A DNA stretch of 64,000 nt, from contig NZ_CP082286.1 of NCBI RefSeq assembly GCF_019880245.1, forward strand, positions 824,521 through 888,520, read 5' to 3'. The stretch comes from Halobaculum roseum. GTDB lineage: Archaea; Halobacteriota; Halobacteria; Halobacteriales; Haloferacaceae. Below, piece after piece: positions 27,231-35,672 of this stretch. A program made the translations under genes and the position numbers. The stretch's first letter is position 1; every line of letters begins with the position of its first letter. The notes beneath the pieces are model-generated. The model worked only from the letters and a program-made list of their open reading frames with translations, was not told where the DNA came from and did not search any database.

Positions 27231-27698
27231 ATGTGTGAGGAGAAGGAAGACGTTGACACAGAACGAGTTGCCATTACTGCAAGGGTACCCGCATATCAAA
27301 AAGAGGAGTGGGTAAAGGAAGCCGACAAACTCGATATGTCACAGTCCGAGTACCTTCGAACTATGGTTCAGGCCGGTCGTCATGACCTCGGTATCGCCGA
27401 GGATATCGGTCCAGTGATACACGCAGAAGACTCAACTGGGTCGGATCAAGAGGAACAGATAAACGACTCGCAATACCAAGATACCTCTACCGAGCCATTC
27501 AATCTCAGGAGTGACGGACTCAAGGCCCACCTCCTCGAGGAGATAGAGCGAGAAGAGATTCTCTCATTTGAGGACTTAGTTAGGACGATCGCCGGTGACA
27601 TCGAAGAGCAGGTTGATGATGCCCTGGCCGACCTCCAGTCGAGTGACCGTGTCAGGTACAACGGTCGCGAAGGGGGTTACACAATGGTAGAGCGATGA
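27231..27698 (+). CDS. RHH/winged-helix-like partner protein of recombinase copy 2
   Basis: A 155-residue protein from the ATG at 27231 (a TTG at 27225 would add two residues). It has the same layout as the copy-1 partner. Residues 10-55 (VAITARVPAYQKEEWVKEAD, then MSQSEYLRTMVQAGRHDLGI) resemble DUF5805/RHH. An acidic linker follows. Residues 100-155 (FEDLVRTIAGDIEEQVDDAL, then VRYNGREGGYTMVER) resemble a winged helix. The two partners are clearly homologous but diverged. Its TGA overlaps the recombinase ATG (ATGA), so the pair is translationally coupled. Confidence 0.8.
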   Translation: MCEEKEDVDTERVAITARVPAYQKEEWVKEADKLDMSQSEYLRTMVQAGRHDLGIAEDIGPVIHAEDSTGSDQEEQINDSQYQDTSTEPFNLRSDGLKAHLLEEIEREEILSFEDLVRTIAGDIEEQVDDALADLQSSDRVRYNGREGGYTMVER

Positions 27699-28759
27699 GT
27701 ACTGGTGGCCGTTCCGAAGACAGCGCACAGGACGACCCTATTGGTTATTTCCTTGAGGATATGAATTTACAAGGCAAGAGCGAGCGGACTCGTGAGGAGT
27801 ATCGCCGGGTACTCCGGCGATTCGAGTCGTTTCTACATGACCCAGGACGTGGCCCTAGTGGGAAAGTGACCGGGCCTAGTGAAGCGTCCGAACGCGATTC
27901 CATGGCATTCATTTCCGAACTTCGCCAAAGCGCCGATATCGCTGATTCTACGATGGCGACATACGCCGCCTACCTCCACCGTTTCTACGCCTACATGAAC
28001 GAGATAGGCACGTTCGAGGCTAATCCAATGGCGTTCGTGACGGAGGAACTTGACGAACGGATTGACACCGATCCAATCCGGCGCGAGATCTCGATCTCCC
28101 GTATGCGTGAATTTGTTGCGGAGATCACTCACCCACTTGACCGGGCGCTTGTCGTCACGTTGGCAAAAACCGGGATTCGAGTTGGTGAACTCTGCAATCT
28201 CGACCTACGGGATCTTAAACTCAGCTGCACCGTTCCAGGGTTTAACCTCGGTGACCGTTCACAACTCGATGGTCGCCCAGACTCACTGTATATTTCCAGT
28301 GAACCAACTGCTGGAGAGTGCTACAACGGCGAGAAACGTACCGCCTCTAACGGGCGTGAGCGGGCGACGGTGATTCCTGTAGACCAAGAACTGGGAAAAG
28401 CACTCATCACGTGGCTTGCGATCCGTCCAGATGCTGTTTCACCAGCGGACCCCCTGTTCGTCGGCACCGGCAGCGGCTGGGGAGAGCGGCTCACCCCCGA
28501 GCAGGTCGGCCGGATAGTCCGTGAGCACGCCGAGCGGGCCGGATGGTACGAGCCTGGCGCCGGGATGGCCGAAAACGTCACGCCGCACTACTTCCGGCAC
28601 TTCTTCACCACGCACCTCCGGGACCAGATCGGTGATCGGGGCATTGTAAAACACCTCCGCGGCGACGTGGCAGACGACATCATCGACACCTACACCCACA
28701 ACTGGGGCGACAACGTCCGAGAGACGTACGAGCGCCACATCTACTCGCTGTTCGAGTAG
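27695..28759 (+). CDS. tyrosine recombinase/integrase, copy 2 of a divergent pair
   Basis: A 354-residue recombinase paralogous to copy 1: catalytic Arg in TGIRVGELCNLDL, His/Arg in TPHYFRHFFTTHLR, nucleophile Tyr in DTYTHNW, and the same LRGDVAD stretch in place of LGH. By eye about half the catalytic-domain residues match copy 1. Odd composition: the first two thirds are moderately AT-rich like the rest of the island, but from about 28440 to the stop the gene has the high GC and codon use of the host chromosome. That suggests a recombination joint inside the gene. Confidence 0.92.
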   Translation: MSTGGRSEDSAQDDPIGYFLEDMNLQGKSERTREEYRRVLRRFESFLHDPGRGPSGKVTGPSEASERDSMAFISELRQSADIADSTMATYAAYLHRFYAYMNEIGTFEANPMAFVTEELDERIDTDPIRREISISRMREFVAEITHPLDRALVVTLAKTGIRVGELCNLDLRDLKLSCTVPGFNLGDRSQLDGRPDSLYISSEPTAGECYNGEKRTASNGRERATVIPVDQELGKALITWLAIRPDAVSPADPLFVGTGSGWGERLTPEQVGRIVREHAERAGWYEPGAGMAENVTPHYFRHFFTTHLRDQIGDRGIVKHLRGDVADDIIDTYTHNWGDNVRETYERHIYSLFE

Positions 28760-29079
28760 CCGGACGGCACGCTCGGACCGTCCTCGCAGCCGAAGAGTCC
28801 TGCTTCTCTCTGCTGATCTCGGGAGAGAGAGCGACATCGACAACAAACTATACACTCGTGTACCGTGGAGACCGCGGTTCGAGACAGTCTGATAAACTGT
28901 ATTTCGATATATAGAATACATCACCCGATCCCGGACCCGCGATCGTGGGGTCGGCCGCGGATACGAACCCTGAGGCGGGCGCTCGCGAGTGTTGCGGGCG
29001 GAACTGTCCGATGACGACATCCGGCGAAGAGGGGAGGTGTTCGCTTCACGAACCGGTCGCCCGGCCGAGCGCGTCGCGT
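28760..29079. other. gene-free spacer at the right edge of the recombinase island
   Basis: No convincing gene. It contains an AT-rich patch (28840-28925) with small inverted repeats: TACAC-TC-GTGTA at 28851-28862, ACAGT/ACTGT at 28884-28900, and a 21-base near-palindrome at 28899-28919 centred on CGATATAT. These may act as terminators or mark the island boundary. No match to the left edge was found by eye. The last 130 bases are GC-rich and unremarkable. Confidence 0.5.
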
Positions 29080-29490
29080 TCAGCCGGCGGCCACGTCCGC
29101 GACGGCCGCCACGAGGACGGTGAAGAACGTCGCGACCAGCACCGCCTTCGTCGTCTCGACGGCCGAGCGCGCGCCCTCGAGCGGGAGCCCGTACAGGAGG
29201 ACGATCAGCAGGGAGACGCCGACCGCGATGGCGACCGTCGAGAGGAACCGCAGGGGGAGCCCGGCCACGGTTCGTCCGGCCGAGGGGTCGCGGCGCTCGA
29301 CGGCGGTGTAGAGGGCGAGGTAGGTGAGCGTCAGCGCGATCGCGACCGCGGCGACCGCTCGCCGGAGGCTCATCCCCGCGGCGACCTCCCAGACGTCGCC
29401 GGGGATCAACAGTCCACCCGCGATCAGCAACGCGCCGGTCAGCTGTTGGATGAGGTCGGCCCGATCGAAGCGTTCCGGACGGTTCGCCAC
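29080..29490 (-). CDS. DUF2391-family integral membrane protein
   Basis: A 136-residue protein read from the GTG at 29490 (MANRPERFDRADLIQQLTG). It has four hydrophobic spans: QLTGALLIAGGLLIPGDVW, RRAVAAVAIALTLTYLALY, STVAIAVGVSLLIVLLYGL and VLVATFFTVLVAAVADVAAG. The pattern, including the ALP/GLP turn and a C-terminal AAVADV, matches the small archaeal/bacterial DUF2391 membrane family. Function unknown. A GTG at 29535 would add 15 residues but these are Arg/Cys-rich and less likely. Confidence 0.7.
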   Translation of the reverse strand: MANRPERFDRADLIQQLTGALLIAGGLLIPGDVWEVAAGMSLRRAVAAVAIALTLTYLALYTAVERRDPSAGRTVAGLPLRFLSTVAIAVGVSLLIVLLYGLPLEGARSAVETTKAVLVATFFTVLVAAVADVAAG

Positions 29491-29783
29491 ACAGTCGGGT
29501 ACACGGCCGAGCGCAAGTAGGCATCGGGGAGACACCGAGAGCGCGACCGCTCGGAGTCGAGGGTCACCGAGCGGTTCGCTCCTCGATCAGCGACGGTTCG
29601 TCGTTGGGGGGCGAGCTCACGCGCATCGAGACCGGGCAGTACCGCATGCGTCGCCAGCGAGGAACGGGAGTCGGACGGGGCGCAACAGAACCCTTTAGCC
29701 TCGGTGCGCCCCCACATCGACCGACACGACGGCCGCGGAATCGGGGCGACGGCTCGTCCCGCCGCCCGCGGTCGCGCACAACC

Positions 29784-30566
29784 ATGCGCATCAAAAACAG
29801 CTTCATTCCGGTCGAGGGGGTCGGCGCGACGACCGAGCGCCGCATGTGGGAGAACGACATCCGCGAGTGGGACGAGTTCCGGCAGGAGCGCGCGCCGGGC
29901 GTGGGTGCGACGACCGCCTCGCGCATCGAGTCGTTCATCGACGAGGCGACCGAGCGCCTCGACGACCGCGACGCGCCCTTCTTCGACCGGGCGTTCCCCT
30001 CGGGCGAGCGCTGGCGGCTGTACGAGGACTTCCGCGACGGCGCGTGCTTCTTCGACATCGAGACGACCGGCCTCTCTCACGAGCGCGACCGGGTCACGAC
30101 CGTCTCGTTCCACCGCGACGGCGAGACGACGACGCTCGTGCAGGGGCGGGACCTGTCGGCGGCGACGCTGCGCGAGCAGTTCCGCGAGGCGGACCTGCTG
30201 GTGACGTTCAACGGGACGCGCTTCGACGTGCCGTTCCTGGAGACCTCCTTCGGGATGGAGATCGACACGCCCCATCTCGATCTCATGTACCCGTGCCGGA
30301 CGCTCGGGCTGACGGGGGGCCTGAAACCGATCGAGAACGAGCTCGGGATCGACCGCGACGGCCCGGACATCACCGGCCGCGACGCGGTTCGGCTGTGGCA
30401 CGAGTACGAGCGCGGCGACGAACGGGCGCTGGAGCGGCTGGTCTCGTACAACCGCGACGACACGGTGAACCTGCGGACGCTCGCCGACGAGGTCGCCGGG
30501 CGGCTCCACCGCGAGACGGTCCCCGACGGCGACGACCCGATCGGAACGACGTTGGGTCGACGGTAA
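29784..30566 (+). CDS. RNase H-like (YprB-type) 3'-5' exonuclease domain protein
   Basis: A 260-residue protein. The N-terminal 80 residues (MRIKNSFIPVEGVGATTERR) resemble the region that precedes the exonuclease in archaeal YprB-like proteins. The exonuclease core has the DEDD pattern: FFDIETTGL (Exo I, Asp and Glu), LVTFNGTRFDVPFLE (Exo II, Asp) and LVSYNRDDTVNLRTLADE (Exo III, with the final Asp). Single-strand DNA or RNA exonuclease activity is expected. It stands alone, just right of the recombinase island. Confidence 0.85.
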   Translation: MRIKNSFIPVEGVGATTERRMWENDIREWDEFRQERAPGVGATTASRIESFIDEATERLDDRDAPFFDRAFPSGERWRLYEDFRDGACFFDIETTGLSHERDRVTTVSFHRDGETTTLVQGRDLSAATLREQFREADLLVTFNGTRFDVPFLETSFGMEIDTPHLDLMYPCRTLGLTGGLKPIENELGIDRDGPDITGRDAVRLWHEYERGDERALERLVSYNRDDTVNLRTLADEVAGRLHRETVPDGDDPIGTTLGRR

Positions 30567-30619
30567 ACTCTCCCCGGCGTACCGACGGTCAGGTTCGGCC
30601 GCGGCCCTGCTTCCTCCCC

Positions 30620-30814
30620 TCAGACGATGTCGCCGATGCGGCGCGGCTCGCCGGACAGCGAGGGGCGCTCCTCGACGATCTTCAGTACCTCGTGGTCGGT
30701 CACGTCCATGTACGACTTGCGGGTCGCCTCCTCGATCAGGTCCTTCTCCAAGCGGAACTCGGTCCCTTGATAGACGACGTCGACGCCGGTCTCGTCGAAC
30801 GAGAGCGTGGTCAT
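30620..30814 (-). CDS. DUF5800-like small haloarchaeal protein
   Basis: A 64-residue acidic protein (MTTLSFDETGVDVVYQGTEF, ending SGEPRRIGDIV). It has the length and pattern of a conserved haloarchaeal family that I recall as DUF5800, of unknown function. No membrane span or metal site. The ATG at 30814 follows an AT-rich GTAGTTAAGCGG-type region. The frame is open upstream but the translation there is a low-quality arginine-rich shadow. Confidence 0.75.
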   Translation of the reverse strand: MTTLSFDETGVDVVYQGTEFRLEKDLIEEATRKSYMDVTDHEVLKIVEERPSLSGEPRRIGDIV

Positions 30815-30870
30815 GGTCGGTGATAGCCTACGGGGGTAGTTAAGCGGACGGCTCGGACCGGAGAGATCGC

Positions 30871-31983
30871 TCATCCGACGATACGAAGCAGGCTGAGCGT
30901 CCACCGGAGAGCCTCCGAGAGCGCGAGCACGATCCCTTCCGGACGGGTGAGCCGCCGGCCGGACCACAGCGCGGCGACGACCGCGACGGTCACGGCGACG
31001 AGCCACCCCACGCTCACCAGCGCCTCGGGAGCGACCGAAAGCGGCGTCAACAGGGCCGCGAGCCCGAGCACGCCGAGGACGTTGAACACGCTCGACCCGA
31101 CGACGTTGCCGACGGAGACGCCGAGGCTCCCCTGGCGAACCGCCACGAGCGACACGGCGAACTCCGGCGTCGAGGTGCCGGCCGCGACGACGGTGCCGCC
31201 GATCACCCACTCGGAGACGCCGGCCGCCCGCGCGAGCCCGACCGCCGCGTCGACGAGGAGGTCCCCGCCGGCGACGACGACGGCGACGCCGGCGATCACC
31301 AGAAGCAGGTCCCGGGCGGGCCCGTCCGCGATCCGTCGCGCCGGCGTGGAGAGGTCGACGGGATCGGTTTCGAAGGAGTTCCCGACGATGCCGCCGTCCG
31401 TGGGGGCGTCGTCGCCGTCCGTCGGGGCATCGCCGCCGGCCGGGGCGTCGCCATCGCTCGGAGAATCGCCGTCGGGCAGTGAATCGTCTTCAGTCCGGGC
31501 GTCCGCGTCGGCCCGCCCGTCGTCGACGCCCGCGCGCAGCGAGACGGCGACGTAGCCGACCAGCAGCGCGAGGAGCGCGCCGCCCTCGGCGGGCGTTACC
31601 CGGAGGTCCGACACCGCGAGCGCGCCCGCCAGCGTCGCGGCCACCAGCGCGACCCCCTCGCGCCGGACGATCCGGGGCTCGACCGCGAACGGGCCGACGA
31701 CCGCGACGGCGCCGAGGACGACCGCGAGGTTGTAGAGGTTCGAGCCGATCACGTTGCCGACGGCGAGGTCGCCGGCGCCGTCGACGGCGGCGCCGACGGT
31801 GACGACGATCTCCGGGCTGGAGGTGCCCACGGCGACGACCGTCAGCCCGATCACCAGCTCGGAGAGTCCGACCCGGCGCGCCAGGCGGACCGAGGAGCCG
31901 ACCAGCAGGCGGGCGCCGGCCCACAGCGCCGCGACGCCGACGGCGAGGAGGAGGCCGTCCGCGACCGGCGAGGGAACGACCAT
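30871..31983 (-). CDS. CaCA-family sodium/calcium exchanger with acidic central loop
   Basis: A 370-residue antiporter. Alpha-1 is VAVGTSSPEIVVTVGAA followed by GNVIGSNLYNLAV (residues 47-80). Alpha-2 is VAAGTSTPEFAVSLVAV followed by GNVVGSSVFNVLG (residues 265-300). Both alpha motifs keep the ion-binding Glu (SPE and TPE). Between the halves lies a cytosolic loop of about 70 residues, almost all Asp, Pro, Ser, Gly and Ala, in repeats such as DGDSPSDGDAPAGGDAP. Such loops regulate eukaryotic exchangers through Ca2+; that function here is only a suggestion. Start ATG at 31983. Confidence 0.9.
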   Translation of the reverse strand: MVVPSPVADGLLLAVGVAALWAGARLLVGSSVRLARRVGLSELVIGLTVVAVGTSSPEIVVTVGAAVDGAGDLAVGNVIGSNLYNLAVVLGAVAVVGPFAVEPRIVRREGVALVAATLAGALAVSDLRVTPAEGGALLALLVGYVAVSLRAGVDDGRADADARTEDDSLPDGDSPSDGDAPAGGDAPTDGDDAPTDGGIVGNSFETDPVDLSTPARRIADGPARDLLLVIAGVAVVVAGGDLLVDAAVGLARAAGVSEWVIGGTVVAAGTSTPEFAVSLVAVRQGSLGVSVGNVVGSSVFNVLGVLGLAALLTPLSVAPEALVSVGWLVAVTVAVVAALWSGRRLTRPEGIVLALSEALRWTLSLLRIVG

Positions 31984-32095
31984 GGAGCGAGCGTCGTCGT
32001 CCGTCGCCGTAACTCCCCGGGGCGACTGTCGGCGTGCGAACCGCCAGGTCAGCCGGACCGAAAGCGCCTTTCGGAGGCGCGGTCGATGCTGCCCC

Positions 32096-33277
32096 ATGAT
32101 CTCCATCGCGCTCGCGGGCAAGCCCAACGCGGGCAAGTCCACCTTCTACACTGCCGCGACGATGGCCGAGGTGGACGTGGGCAACTACCCGTTCACCACG
32201 ATCGACCCGAACCGGGGCGTCACCCACGTCCGCACCGACTGCCCGTGTCTCGACCGGGAGGAGCGTTGCGGCGACGAGGACTGCCACGACGGCAAGCGGT
32301 ACGTCCCCGTCGAGCTGCTCGACGTGGCGGGGCTCGTGCCGGGGGCCCACGAGGGGAAGGGACTGGGCAACCAGTTCCTCGACGCGCTCACCGACGCCGA
32401 CGTGATCCTCCAGGTCGTCGACGCCGCCGGCGCGACGAACGCCGAGGGGGAACCCGTCGAGGTCGGCGAGTACGACCCCGTCGAGGAGGTCGACTTCATC
32501 GAGGCCGAGATGGACGCCTGGCTCGCGGGTATCCTCGACCGCAACTGGGAGTCCGTCGAGCGGAAGTCGCGCTCGCCCGACTTCGATCTCGAGGAGGCCC
32601 TTACCGACCTGCTGACCGGCTTCGGCGCGACCGAACACGACGTGACGATCGTGTTGCGGGGGCTGGAGTACCCCGACGACCCGATCCAGTGGAGCGACGA
32701 GGACCGCGAGCAGCTGGCGGCGGCGATCCGCGCCCGGACGAAGCCGATCGTGCTCGTGGCGAACAAGGCCGACATCGCGCCCCCGGAGAACATCGAGCGT
32801 CTGCGCGAGACCGACAAGCCCGTGGTCCCCGCGACCGCCGACGGCGAACTGGCGCTCCGGCGCGCGGCCGAGGCCGGCGCCATCGAGTACGACCCCGGCG
32901 ACGCGGACTTCGAGGTCGTCGGCGACCTCAGCGACCAGCAGGAGGAGGGGCTCGAACGGATCCGCGAGGTGGTGGACGAGTTCGGCGGGACCGGCGTGCA
33001 GGGGGCGCTGAACGAGGCGGTGTACGGGCTCCTCGATCTGATCACCGCCTTCCCCGTCCAGAACGAGACGCACTGGACCGACGCGAAGGGGAACGTCCTC
33101 CCGGACGCGTTCCTGCTCCCGAGCGGCAGCGGTCCCAAGGACCTCGCGTACGCCGTCCACACCGACATCGGCGACGGCTACCTCCACGCGGTCGACGCCC
33201 GCGCCGACCGCCGGATCGGCGAGGACACCGAGCTCGAGGAGGGTGACGTGATCAAGATCGTCTCGACGGCGTCGTAG
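32096..33277 (+). CDS. ychF: translation-associated GTPase, YchF/OBG family
   Basis: A 393-residue cytosolic P-loop GTPase. G1 is GKPNAGKSTF, the switch/G2 region YPFTTIDPNRGV, G3 DVAGLVPGAHEGKG, and G4 ANKADI, the canonical NKxD. Bacterial YchF instead has NxxE and prefers ATP, so this archaeal form probably prefers GTP. A Cys-rich loop (CPCLDREERCGDEDC) sits after G2, as in archaeal members. The C-terminal 70 residues form a TGS domain (LAYAVHTDIGDGYLHAVDAR). Ribosome-associated function is inferred from the family. Confidence 0.94.
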   Translation: MISIALAGKPNAGKSTFYTAATMAEVDVGNYPFTTIDPNRGVTHVRTDCPCLDREERCGDEDCHDGKRYVPVELLDVAGLVPGAHEGKGLGNQFLDALTDADVILQVVDAAGATNAEGEPVEVGEYDPVEEVDFIEAEMDAWLAGILDRNWESVERKSRSPDFDLEEALTDLLTGFGATEHDVTIVLRGLEYPDDPIQWSDEDREQLAAAIRARTKPIVLVANKADIAPPENIERLRETDKPVVPATADGELALRRAAEAGAIEYDPGDADFEVVGDLSDQQEEGLERIREVVDEFGGTGVQGALNEAVYGLLDLITAFPVQNETHWTDAKGNVLPDAFLLPSGSGPKDLAYAVHTDIGDGYLHAVDARADRRIGEDTELEEGDVIKIVSTAS

Positions 33278-33318
33278 TTGCCGTCGGCATCGTAGTCGAG
33301 GCCGCCGGCGTCGTCCGG

Positions 33319-34491
33319 CTACGGTTCCGCGTTCAGCGCCTCGGCCAGCCGATCGACCTCCGCTTCCGTGTTGAACGCGTGAACGGACGCCCGGACCGCC
33401 ACCGGGTCAGGGAGATCGCGGATCACGATCCCCTCCCCGTGGAGGCGCTCGACGGTCGCCTCGGGGTCGGCCACGTCGACGGTCACGAGGCCCGATTCCG
33501 GGTCGTCGGGCGACAGCAGGCGGTCGTCGTCGACCCGGTCGGTCAGCCGGCTCGCCAGCTCCGACACGCGGTCGCCGACGGCGTCGAGCCCGACGGACTC
33601 CAACGTCCCGACGGCCTCGCGGAGTCCGACATGCGGCGCCAGCGACGCGGTGCCGCGCTCGAAGCGCGCGCCGCCCGGGTTCAGGTCGTATTCGCCGTCC
33701 CCGGCGTCGTCGACGCTCCGGTAGCTGACCTGCGCCGGGTGCAGGTCGTCCTCGACGGCCGGGTCGACGTACAGGAGCCCGGCGCCCCACGGCCCGAGAC
33801 ACCACTTGTGCCCCGAGCAGGCGACGGCGTCGGCGCCCCACTCGGGCACCGACAGCGGGCGCTGGCCCGGCGACTGTACCGCGTCGACGAGGGAGAACGC
33901 GCCCGCGTCGGCGGCGATCTCACACAGCTCCCGGACCGGGAGCCGGGTGCCGTAGTTCCACGACAGCGACGAGAAGCAGGCGAGGTCCGCGTCGGCGACG
34001 GCGTCGGCGAACGCGTCCGTGTCGATCCGATCGTCCTCGGTGTCGACGACGCGAACCTCGACGCCGCGGCGGCGTTCGAGCCGGTCGAACGGGAGCGTCC
34101 CCGCCGGGTGCTCCAGGTCTGTGCGGACGACCACGTCGCCGGGCTCCCAGTCGAGGGCGGCGGCGACGGCGCTGACGCCGTCGGCGGTGCTCTCGGTGAG
34201 GCCGACCGCCTCGCTCGGCGCGCCGAGGAACGCGGCGAGTCGCTCCCGCAGGCGCTCGTACTCGTCGAAGGCGACCTCGTAGGGGTCGGCGTCGGCGAGC
34301 ACGTCGACCTTGTGGTACCGCTCCCAGGCGGCCGCGGCGTCGAGGACGCGCCCCGGCGAGGGGCCGGTCGCGCCCGTGTTGAAGTAGGCGACGCGGTCGC
34401 ACGCGGGGATGGACTCGCGCAGCGCCTCGGGCGAGTCGGGACGGGCGCCGTGGTCGGCGTCGAGGTCGGGGTCGAACTCGCCGCCGGCCAT
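33319..34491 (-). CDS. class V aminotransferase (cysteine desulfurase/kynureninase-like)
   Basis: A 390-residue PLP enzyme. The substrate and PLP motifs are FNTGATGPSP near the N-terminus, LTESTADGVSAVAAAL, VDAVQSPGQRPLSV (Asp contacting the PLP ring) and ACSGHKWCLGPWGAGLLYVD, where the Lys in GHKW forms the Schiff base. Substrate is unresolved: the SufS/NifS active-site cysteine loop is not evident, so it may be a lyase or epimerase rather than a desulfurase. It starts 2 bases after the stop of the next aminotransferase gene, so the two are co-transcribed. Confidence 0.88.
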   Translation of the reverse strand: MAGGEFDPDLDADHGARPDSPEALRESIPACDRVAYFNTGATGPSPGRVLDAAAAWERYHKVDVLADADPYEVAFDEYERLRERLAAFLGAPSEAVGLTESTADGVSAVAAALDWEPGDVVVRTDLEHPAGTLPFDRLERRRGVEVRVVDTEDDRIDTDAFADAVADADLACFSSLSWNYGTRLPVRELCEIAADAGAFSLVDAVQSPGQRPLSVPEWGADAVACSGHKWCLGPWGAGLLYVDPAVEDDLHPAQVSYRSVDDAGDGEYDLNPGGARFERGTASLAPHVGLREAVGTLESVGLDAVGDRVSELASRLTDRVDDDRLLSPDDPESGLVTVDVADPEATVERLHGEGIVIRDLPDPVAVRASVHAFNTEAEVDRLAEALNAEP

Positions 34492-34493
34492 CG

Positions 34494-35612
34494 TCACCGC
34501 ACCGCCTCGGCGGCCTCGGCCATGATCGCCAGCGCCGCCTCCAGGTCGTCCTCGCCGGTGGCGTAGGAGATGCGCGCGTGGCCGGCGCCGTGCTCGCCGA
34601 ACGCCTCGCCGGGGACGACGACGACGCCGCGCTCGATGCACTCGTCGACGAAGCCCTCGGGGACGCGCGGCATCGCGTAGAAGGCGCCCTGTGGCGTCGG
34701 GCAGTCGAGCCCGGCGTCGGCGAGACCCTCGACGACGAGGTCGCGGCGGCGCTCGTAGGCCGCGTGCATCTCGTCGACGACGCCCTGCGGCCCGGAGAGG
34801 GCGGCCTCGGCGGCGTACTGGGCCGGGGCGGACGCGCACGCCTGGACGTACTGGTGGACCCGGAGCATGCGCTCGATCCGGTCGCTGGCGCCCGTGACCC
34901 AGCCGAGGCGCCAGCCGGTCATCGAGTACGCCTTCGAGGCGGCGTTGACCACGACGACGTTGTCGCGCTCGTACTCGATCGGCGAGTGATGGTCGCCGTC
35001 GAAGACGAAGTGCTCGTACACCTCGTCGGAGATGCACAACACGTCGTGCTCGCGGGCGATGCGCGCGAACTCCTTCACGTCCGCCTCCGAGGAGACGGTC
35101 CCTGTGGGATTGCCGGGGGAGTTGACGACGAACGCGGCCGTGTCGTCGGTGATCGCGTCCTCGACGGCAGCGGGGTCGATCGTCAGGTCCTCGCGCAACG
35201 GGACGGGGACGGGTTCGCCGCCCGCGAGCTTCGTCAGGGCGTCGTAGGCGACGAACCCCGGGTCGGGGATGAGCACCTCCTGTCCCTGATCCACGTGGGC
35301 CTCCATCGCGAGGTGCAACGCCTCGCTGCCGCCGGCGGTCGCGATCACGTCGCCGGGGTCGACCTGGACCCCCTGGTCGCGGGCGTGCTTGTCGGCGATG
35401 GCCTCCCGGAGTTCGAGGGTGCCCTTGTTGCCGGTGTACCCGTCGGTGTCGCCGGCCTCGATGGCGTCGATCGCCGCGCGCTTGGCGTGCTCGGGGGTCG
35501 GGAAGTCCGGCTGGCCGAGCCCGAGGTTGATCGCGTCGGCGCCGGCGGCCTCGAACACCTCGCGGATGCCGCTGATGGAGATGCGCTCCACGCGGTCGGA
35601 GAACGTCGTCAT
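34494..35612 (-). CDS. class I aminotransferase (aspartate aminotransferase-like)
   Basis: A 372-residue fold-type I PLP enzyme. It shows the N-terminal substrate loop INLGLGQPDFPTPEH, VNSPGNPTGTV (Asn and Pro around the PLP pocket), CISDEVYEHFVFDG (Asp/Tyr) and NAASKAYSMTGWRLGW with the Schiff-base lysine. A C-terminal Arg in ARISYATGEDD would bind the substrate carboxylate. Aspartate, alanine or aromatic amino acid transamination are all possible. It is the first gene of a two-gene unit with the class V enzyme. Confidence 0.92.
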   Translation of the reverse strand: MTTFSDRVERISISGIREVFEAAGADAINLGLGQPDFPTPEHAKRAAIDAIEAGDTDGYTGNKGTLELREAIADKHARDQGVQVDPGDVIATAGGSEALHLAMEAHVDQGQEVLIPDPGFVAYDALTKLAGGEPVPVPLREDLTIDPAAVEDAITDDTAAFVVNSPGNPTGTVSSEADVKEFARIAREHDVLCISDEVYEHFVFDGDHHSPIEYERDNVVVVNAASKAYSMTGWRLGWVTGASDRIERMLRVHQYVQACASAPAQYAAEAALSGPQGVVDEMHAAYERRRDLVVEGLADAGLDCPTPQGAFYAMPRVPEGFVDECIERGVVVVPGEAFGEHGAGHARISYATGEDDLEAALAIMAEAAEAVR

Positions 35613-35672
35613 GAGGGAACCGGCGGCGCCGGCGGTGTTAGGCGTTTCCCTCGGACGGTCCCGTCGGGGCGG

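Noticed and set aside
25189-28925. Search for attL/attR direct repeats or a tRNA 3' end at the island edges
   Set aside because: By eye no matching repeat of useful length was found at the two edges; a computed self-comparison of 25.1-29.1 kb would be needed.
28945-29085. Cysteine-containing frame (ECCGRNCP...CSLHEP) that looked like a small zinc protein
   Set aside because: Continues as an Arg-rich shadow of the DUF2391 gene and lacks a promoter or a paired CxxC spacing.
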